This document shows, piece after piece, positions 5,963 through 8,973 of a stretch of 8,973 bases of DNA. The position numbers were made by a program, and so were the translations under genes. Source of the DNA: Methanobacterium sp. (GTDB taxonomy: Archaea > Methanobacteriota > Methanobacteria > Methanobacteriales > Methanobacteriaceae); NCBI GenBank assembly GCA_003164415.1, contig PLTK01000095.1:1-8973 (forward strand). The letters run 5' to 3'. The notes under the pieces are model-generated. The model saw only the letters and a program-made list of their open reading frames with translations. It was not told where the DNA came from and ran no database searches. Numbering within the stretch: position 1 is the stretch's first letter; each line of letters begins with the position of its first letter.

Positions 5963-6013
5963 TTATCACAAAAATAATTCATTAATAAAAATAGGTATTA
6001 TGGGGATATTTTT

Positions 6014-7630
6014 ATGGTATTGGTTAAAGGAAATCTATTAAATGTTTCTACAGAAGAAATTTATGGTGCAGAGATCGATATTCAAAATGGCATAATAACC
6101 TGTGTTAAACCAGTTAACCGTGAATTTAAAGGTTTAATACTACCCGGATTTATAGATGCCCATATCCATATTGAAAGTTCAATGCTTACACCGGCAAGAT
6201 TTGCAGAAGCTGTTGTTCCCCACGGAACTACATCTGTTGTGGCCGATCCCCATGAAATTGCAAACGTCCTAGGAGTAGATGGGATAAATTATATGGTTAA
6301 AGATGCATCTAAAGTACCACTTAAGGTTTTTTTAACTGCGCCTTCATGCGTACCTGCAACCATGTTTGAAACATCGGGTGCAATAATTTCTACAGAAGAA
6401 ATTACAAGTCTTCTAAAGGAGGATAATGTGGTGGCCCTTGGGGAAATGATGAACTTTCCAGGAGTTATTAACAATGATCCCGAGGTTATGGCCAAATTAG
6501 ATGCAGCAAAGGGGATCGGGAAACCAATAGACGGCCATGCCCCACTATTATCCGGATCAGAGCTCTGTAAGTATGTTATGTCCGGAATTTCAACAGACCA
6601 TGAGTGCAGCAACGCAGATGAGGCCATTGAAAAAAGAAGGTTAGGAATGAAGTTGATGCTACGTGAAGGTTCATCCGCTAAAAACCTTAAGGATTTGGCA
6701 TTAATAGGTGGAGACTTCATTGTATCCGATGATAAACATCCAGAAGATCTGTTAAAGGGACATGTAGACGAAATGCTGAAAAAAGCTATTGAATACGGTA
6801 TTGAACCAATTAAAGCCATTAAAATGGTAACAGTGAATCCTGCAAACCATTACAACCTAAATACTGGCAATATAACCCCTGGAAAGGCTGCAGATATAAT
6901 TTTAATAGATAATATGGATGATTTAAATGTTGAAGAAGTAATAATCAATGGGAAACAAGCTGCAAAAAATGGAAAACCTCTTTTTGATGTTAGATCATGT
7001 GATATCCAAAACACATTTAAACTAAATCATAAAAAATCCTCTGATTTCGATGTTTCAGCAGCAGGATCCGTTAAAACAGTAAGGGTAATAGAGGTATTTG
7101 ATGATCAGCTAATTACAGCTGAAACATCTTCCGTATTAGATGTAATTGATGGGAATCTAAATACAAATTTAGGTAGTGATATACTTAAAATTAGCGTTGT
7201 AGAGAGATATGGACATAGGAGGATTTCAAATGCATTTGTAAAAGGTTTTGGTCTTAAAGATGGTGCTATTGCATCTAGTGTTTCACATGATTCCCACAAT
7301 ATAATAGCAGTGGGTACAAACAACAACGATATGGCAAAGGCTGTTAACACAATTTTAAGAAGTAAAGGAGGACTTGTTGCTGTTTCAAGGGAGAAAGTTT
7401 ATGCTCTGGATCTTCCAATTGCAGGTCTTATGAGTACTAAAAGCGCTGCAGATGTTTCAAATGATCTGAGAATATTACATCAAGCTGTGGAAGATATGGG
7501 CTCAAAACTTAGATCTCCATTCATGCTATTGTCATTTATGGGATTATTAGTAATTCCAAAGCTCAAAATTAGTGATATGGGTCTTTTTGATGTTGAAAAG
7601 TTCAATTTTGTTGATATTATTAAGGATTAG
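6014..7630 (+). CDS. ade: Adenine deaminase
   Basis: Converts adenine to hypoxanthine plus ammonia in purine salvage, in the cytoplasm. This is the bacterial/archaeal Ade type of the metal-dependent amidohydrolase superfamily. Length (538 aa) is near the family norm. The metal-binding set is complete: GFIDAHIHIESSML (45-58, His50/His52), ADPHEIANVLG (77-87), GEMMNFPGV (143-151), DGHAP (173-177), STDHE (193-197) and SDDKHPEDL (238-246). KAADIILID (residues about 293-301) starts the end of the barrel domain, and a C-terminal family domain extends to 538. A GGGGAT ribosome binding site (6002-6007) lies 6 nt before the ATG. No strong separate promoter is visible in the 51-bp gap, so readthrough from the flavoprotein gene is likely. 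It converges with DUF447 downstream. Confidence 0.95.
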   Translation: MVLVKGNLLNVSTEEIYGAEIDIQNGIITCVKPVNREFKGLILPGFIDAHIHIESSMLTPARFAEAVVPHGTTSVVADPHEIANVLGVDGINYMVKDASKVPLKVFLTAPSCVPATMFETSGAIISTEEITSLLKEDNVVALGEMMNFPGVINNDPEVMAKLDAAKGIGKPIDGHAPLLSGSELCKYVMSGISTDHECSNADEAIEKRRLGMKLMLREGSSAKNLKDLALIGGDFIVSDDKHPEDLLKGHVDEMLKKAIEYGIEPIKAIKMVTVNPANHYNLNTGNITPGKAADIILIDNMDDLNVEEVIINGKQAAKNGKPLFDVRSCDIQNTFKLNHKKSSDFDVSAAGSVKTVRVIEVFDDQLITAETSSVLDVIDGNLNTNLGSDILKISVVERYGHRRISNAFVKGFGLKDGAIASSVSHDSHNIIAVGTNNNDMAKAVNTILRSKGGLVAVSREKVYALDLPIAGLMSTKSAADVSNDLRILHQAVEDMGSKLRSPFMLLSFMGLLVIPKLKISDMGLFDVEKFNFVDIIKD

Positions 7631-7671
7631 AATGATTCTGATTTAAAAGTCTAAAGGGCTATAACATAGTT
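7631..7671. other. Short convergent intergenic gap between ade and the DUF447 gene
   Basis: Forty-one bases between two converging stop codons. Only short T runs (at most four) are present on either strand, so no strong terminator is visible. Converging transcripts may overlap or stop inside the opposite gene. Confidence 0.5.
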
Positions 7672-8292
7672 TTATTCATCATATCTACTGAATGCCTCTG
7701 AAATTTTTTTCATGGCTTTTTTATGTTCAACACCACCTACTTTGTTGACTATCCGAGAAATTTCTATCATTCTATGGCGATAAAGCTTTTCCATATCACC
7801 TGAAACCATTTCCATTCTTGTTAAATATACTAAACCTTCTATTATACCATATATTGCCCTGTTTAATGGTTCAACATTTTCTTTCTTTTTTATTATTGTA
7901 GAAACATCAGCTTTTAATACTGTGGTTACAGAAACCCCAAAGTTATCCTTCTTCTCAACATCTTTTAAGCTCTTGACGTCAGCAATAAAAAATGCATCAG
8001 TATTTTTTATATAAAATTCATTCAAATATTGTTCAAAATAATTGTTAGATAAATTTCCCAATGTAGATTCTACAAATACCATTGGATCCTTGAGTATATT
8101 TACAATAAAACTATGATTTCTCTTAATATTACGTACTGTTTTCGATCCATGATGGAGGTATATAACCACTTCTTTATCATTTTTACAAATAACGCCTATA
8201 GGTGCTGCATTTGGTGTGTGGTCAGCATTCACCGTTGTTACGATTGTTTCATATAAAAGCCCCTTCTCCATACCAATAGATCCTAAATCCAA
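7672..8292 (-). CDS. DUF447 family protein, predicted FMN-binding split barrel
   Basis: A 206-aa protein matching the archaeal DUF447 family (PF04289). An N-terminal flavin-reductase-like split barrel shows ETIVTTVNADHTPNAAPIGV (15-34) and LHHGSKTVRNI (46-56). A mostly helical C-terminal part follows, with NRAIYGIIEGLVYLTRM (144-160) and RHRMIEISRIVNKVGG (172-187). I recall that a Methanothermobacter homologue was crystallised with FMN (not verified here); the reaction is unknown. The start is a TTG: GGGGATGATC on the minus strand (8304-8295) matches 8 of 10 bases of GGAGGTGATC, and relatives keep residues before the internal ATG (codon 8, at 8271). It follows the DUF2124-like gene by 15 bp, so the two form an operon and may act together. 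Confidence 0.8.
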   Translation of the reverse strand: MDLGSIGMEKGLLYETIVTTVNADHTPNAAPIGVICKNDKEVVIYLHHGSKTVRNIKRNHSFIVNILKDPMVFVESTLGNLSNNYFEQYLNEFYIKNTDAFFIADVKSLKDVEKKDNFGVSVTTVLKADVSTIIKKKENVEPLNRAIYGIIEGLVYLTRMEMVSGDMEKLYRHRMIEISRIVNKVGGVEHKKAMKKISEAFSRYDE

Positions 8293-8294
8293 AA

Positions 8295-8304
8295 GATCAT
8301 CCCC
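8295..8304 (-). promoter_or_regulatory. Extended ribosome binding site supporting a TTG start for the DUF447 gene
   Basis: GGGGATGATC differs from the ideal archaeal sequence GGAGGTGATC at two positions. Its G-rich core is 8 nt from the TTG at 8292-8290. The ATG inside it runs into a stop after five codons and is not a usable start. Confidence 0.6.
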
Positions 8305-8307
8305 TAA

Positions 8308-8769
8308 TTACTTTCTTAAAATAAATCCGTTTAATGTTCCATTAATTATACAATCAAAGTTTAACTTTTGGTCCCAGTTAAACTTCCTAAATATATCCAT
8401 ATAACACAGACCTATGAGTTTCCCATCTTTTTTCAGGACATTTTTAATGATTTTGTTAACTTCATCGGGTTTAATATTTGCTTTTGGCATGGCCAATCCC
8501 CCTAATATTGCTACAACATCGGCATGTGGATCTGCAGATCCTCCAAATTCCATACCTTGTTCTGTAAGGATTAACTTCTTTGCACTTTTAATATCTGTAC
8601 CCGTTATGAAAACCGATTCCTTTTCCTTTACTACATAGGCAAATAGCAATGCAAATGGACTACAAACTCCAGGCATCCCTATAAAAGTTATTTTATCCGC
8701 ATCTTTAACTTCTTCCCTGAATGCTAGAAGGTTTTCAGTTATTCCTGTAAATTCACTAATTTTTCTCAT
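8308..8769 (-). CDS. Conserved archaeal protein, probably DUF2124 family
   Basis: A 153-aa soluble protein that I place, from memory of its motifs, in the methanogen family DUF2124; function unknown. The sequence suggests a Rossmann-like alpha/beta fold: a strand and glycine loop KITFIGMPGVCSPFALLFAY (26-45), a second strand SVFITGTD (52-59), a conserved ADPHADVVAILGGLAMP (79-95), and KLIGLCYMD (117-125) near the end. Cys36, Asp59 and His82 are polar residues in or beside these motifs that could matter, but no catalytic pattern is recognised. There is no signal peptide or membrane segment. The start is secure: GGAGGT (8781-8776) lies 6 nt before the ATG. It is the first gene of an operon with DUF447, 15 bp downstream. 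Confidence 0.65.
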   Translation of the reverse strand: MRKISEFTGITENLLAFREEVKDADKITFIGMPGVCSPFALLFAYVVKEKESVFITGTDIKSAKKLILTEQGMEFGGSADPHADVVAILGGLAMPKANIKPDEVNKIIKNVLKKDGKLIGLCYMDIFRKFNWDQKLNFDCIINGTLNGFILRK

Positions 8770-8781
8770 GAAAATACCTCC

Positions 8782-8866
8782 TATAATTTTTAGTTGGTTA
8801 AAATCATTTATTTACAGTTAGTTTAAAAAAAATTTGGGATATAGTTACCATTTATAGTATGGATCT
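8782..8866. other. Intergenic gap upstream of the DUF2124-like gene
   Basis: AT-rich and noncoding. After the T8 terminator (minus strand, 8832-8825), a weak TATA-like TGTAAATAAATG (8816-8805, minus strand) could drive the DUF2124-DUF447 pair with a short leader. No strong box A is visible. Confidence 0.3.
8825..8832 (-). terminator. T8 terminator of the right-edge membrane protein gene
   Basis: The minus strand carries eight consecutive T residues, 34 nt after the stop codon at 8869-8867. This is a typical archaeal oligo-T termination signal and separates that gene from the DUF2124-DUF447 pair. Confidence 0.5.
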
Positions 8867-8973
8867 TCAGTAGTCTTGTGGTCCCTTCAAAAAGATATAT
8901 ATTACATAAGCTATGATTAATACTATTATAATTGGTACTAACCATATGAAGATATAGAATAGTACAACTGCAA
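8867..8973 (-). CDS. C-terminal end of a small membrane protein (5' part beyond the window)
   Basis: Hand translation of the minus strand from the window edge gives 34 residues ending at the TGA at 8869-8867. They form one long hydrophobic stretch, including VVLFYIFIWLVPIIIVLII, followed by a short polar tail, LKGPQDY. This is a C-terminal transmembrane helix; the tail has few charges, so topology is unclear. The frame stays open to the edge while the other two minus-strand frames do not look coding. The family cannot be recognised from so little. It could be a tiny single-helix protein or the end of a larger one. Confidence 0.6.
   Translation of the reverse strand, partial: AVVLFYIFIWLVPIIIVLIIAYVIYIFLKGPQDY

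Noticed and set aside
6289..6819. Minus-strand open frame of 176 codons
   Set aside because: Entirely opposite adenine deaminase, across its conserved metal-binding motifs. The Ser/Ile/Pro-rich translation is that of an antisense shadow.
1..8973. CRISPR array, tRNA, insertion sequence, phage or defence system
   Set aside because: No regularly spaced repeats, no cloverleaf-like segment, no transposase or integrase motifs. Every sizeable gene resembles ordinary archaeal metabolism or translation.

Overview
The window looks like a chromosome segment of an AT-rich methanogenic archaeon of the Methanobacteriales (Methanobacterium or Methanobrevibacter type). This is inferred from gene content: a pyruvoyl-dependent arginine decarboxylase, an archaeal IF5A with a hypusine-site lysine, an archaeal-type ornithine cyclodeaminase, and archaea-typical conserved proteins of the DUF447 and (probably) DUF2124 families. 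Ribosome binding sites of the GGAGGTGATC type, TATA boxes about 25-35 bp before start codons, and oligo-T tracts instead of stem-loop terminators agree with this. No tRNA, rRNA, CRISPR array, insertion sequence or phage gene was seen.

Left part (1-1302, minus strand): a two-gene unit, pdaD (arginine decarboxylase) followed 35 bp later by an inositol monophosphatase/fructose-bisphosphatase family gene that runs off the left edge. A gene-free, very AT-rich gap of about 650 bp (1303-1963) separates it from genes on the plus strand.

Centre (1964-4797, plus strand): aIF5A, a SpeB-type agmatinase, and a LOR/SDH-domain ornithine cyclodeaminase. Together with pdaD these form a basic-amino-acid and polyamine island: arginine to agmatine (PdaD), agmatine to putrescine plus urea (SpeB), a lysine of aIF5A that receives a polyamine-derived group, and ornithine to proline (cyclodeaminase). 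Each of the three plus-strand genes has its own candidate TATA box. The hexamer TGAATC recurs, on either strand, close to the candidate promoters of pdaD, aIF5A and the cyclodeaminase, which suggests shared control.

Right part: an FAD-dependent oxidoreductase of unknown substrate (4889-5962), possibly translated from a leaderless message, then adenine deaminase (6014-7630) on the plus strand. Converging on these from the right is a minus-strand pair of conserved archaeal proteins, a DUF2124-like protein followed by a DUF447 flavin-binding-like protein. At the right edge is the C-terminal end of a small membrane protein (8867-8973, minus) with its own T8 terminator.

Most genes are ordinary core genes of methanogens. 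The part most worth attention is the aIF5A-speB-pdaD neighbourhood, where the agmatinase homologue may act on agmatine-modified aIF5A as well as on, or instead of, free agmatine. The repeated promoter elements around these genes are the second point of interest.
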